Shown: positions 63,421 through 64,000 of the stretch, piece by piece
Layout: each line of letters opens with the position of its first letter
Numbering within the stretch: position 1 is the first letter of the stretch
Origin: Belliella buryatensis
GTDB lineage: Bacteria; Bacteroidota; Bacteroidia; Cytophagales; Cyclobacteriaceae
Direction: 5' to 3'
Assembly (NCBI RefSeq): GCF_900188245.1
Contig: NZ_FZOK01000003.1
Coordinates: 1 to 64,000, forward strand
Length of the DNA stretch: 64,000 nucleotides
Notes under the pieces: model-generated
What the model saw: the letters and a program-made list of their open reading frames with translations, nothing else
What the model was told of the DNA's origin: nothing
Database searches by the model: none
Program-made: the position numbers and the translations under genes

Positions 63421-64000
63421 ATGAAAACTAAACTTAAAACTCTTAATGCTCTATGGCTAGCGATTCTAGCAATATTTGCATTCTCTTGTAGCATGGAAGA
63501 CGACAATGCCAGTATCTCAGAAGGAATGGCAAGAGTCAATGTATTTCTAGTAGATGCCCCTGCAGATTATGATGCAGTGTGGGTAGAGGTACTTGGGGTA
63601 GAAATTCTCCCTAAAGGTGAAAATGAAGATAATGGTTCGGCATGGATCAACCTTGCCAATGAAGCTTCTGAAGACAACATGATCAACCTTTTGGAGCTTA
63701 CTGGAGGTAATTCTGCTAACCTAGGTGAAGTGGAAGTGCCAGCTGGTGAGATTTCACAGATTAGATTACTCCTTGGAGACAATAATTATTTAATACAAGG
63801 TGATAATCAAATCGAACTCAAAACACCAAGTGCTCAACAAAGCGGTCTAAAAATTAAAGTTGATAAGCCACTACAGGCAGGTATTTCTTACGACTTAGTC
63901 ATTGATTTTGATGCAGGAAGGTCAGTTGTAAAAGCAGGTAATTCGGGACAATATATATTAAAACCTGTTTTGAGGGCTATTGCTGAGGAATCCGCGACGA
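63421..64000 (+). CDS. DUF4382-like lipoprotein, truncated at right edge
   Basis: The first 193 codons are present and the frame stays open. Signal peptide MKTKLKTLNALWLAILAIFAFSC ends in a lipobox (Cys23), then MEDDNAS. The mature part fits DUF4382: VDAPADYDAVWVEVLGVEI, NLLELTGG, VPAGEISQIRLLLGDNNYL, TPSAQQSGLKI and ISYDLVIDFDAGRSVV, which resembles a beta-sandwich found in many Bacteroidota lipoproteins. Function unknown. The C-terminus lies outside the window. Confidence 0.8.
   Translation, partial: MKTKLKTLNALWLAILAIFAFSCSMEDDNASISEGMARVNVFLVDAPADYDAVWVEVLGVEILPKGENEDNGSAWINLANEASEDNMINLLELTGGNSANLGEVEVPAGEISQIRLLLGDNNYLIQGDNQIELKTPSAQQSGLKIKVDKPLQAGISYDLVIDFDAGRSVVKAGNSGQYILKPVLRAIAEESAT

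Noticed and set aside
1-64000. tRNA, rRNA, CRISPR, insertion sequence or prophage
   Set aside because: No matching conserved sequence, repeat array, transposase or integrase frame was found in any intergenic region or ORF.

Overview
The window is AT-rich chromosomal DNA from a member of the Bacteroidota, most likely the Cytophagales/Cyclobacteriaceae group (Algoriphagus- or Belliella-like; this placement is inference). The evidence is a gliding-motility/type IX secretion signature (a PorP/SprF protein beside a protein with SprB repeats and a CHU_C-type C-terminus, and a type IX C-terminal sorting domain on a giant surface protein), a SusC-like TonB receptor, a BamA with two OmpH/Skp genes, promoters resembling the Bacteroidota TAnnTTTG -7 box, and A-rich start regions. 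No rRNA, tRNA, CRISPR array, insertion sequence or prophage was seen.

Left third (1-25.8 kb): an exopolysaccharide (EPS) or capsule locus of the Wzx/Wzy type, almost entirely on the minus strand. A ten-gene operon (25690 down to 12164) encodes export lipoprotein Wza, tyrosine autokinase/copolymerase Wzc, flippase Wzx, five glycosyltransferases, a Wzy-like polymerase and a glutamine-dependent asparagine synthase. A four-gene operon (11688 down to 7358) makes GDP-mannose and GDP-fucose (ManC, Gmd, Fcl) and carries an unusual oxidoreductase with a SAF domain. A two-gene unit (2616 down to 604) carries a WecG/TagA glycosyltransferase and a WecA-like initiating phosphoglycosyltransferase. Between them, on the plus strand, lies a 1293-residue secreted parallel beta-helix protein with four Ig-like domains. 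A palindrome, ATACA-N6-TGTAT, lies 53-90 bp upstream of the first gene of each minus-strand unit. Two copies are identical over 16 bp, which suggests one regulon. A minus-strand gene cut by the left window edge looks like a second PorP/SprF protein.

Middle (25.8-43 kb): an aldehyde dehydrogenase, a P1-family peptidase, an iron-sulfur photolyase, the SprB-like/PorP pair, lysA, a histidine kinase/response regulator pair, and a TonB receptor preceded by a clear TPP riboswitch, so it probably imports thiamine. A DUF4221-like lipoprotein follows.

Right third (42.7-64 kb): mostly housekeeping genes. A minus-strand envelope cluster (DUF6089 barrel, UppS, BamA, two OmpH/Skp) is followed by two unknown overlapping genes, an SDR, a GNAT, coaX, an M23 peptidase, a PLP dehydratase, a fatty acid desaturase, a nicotinamide riboside kinase/PnuC pair, lspA, ileS, a DUF1569 protein, a secreted alpha/beta hydrolase and dgt. 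A DUF4382-like lipoprotein runs off the right edge. Strong hairpin terminators separate several of these units.
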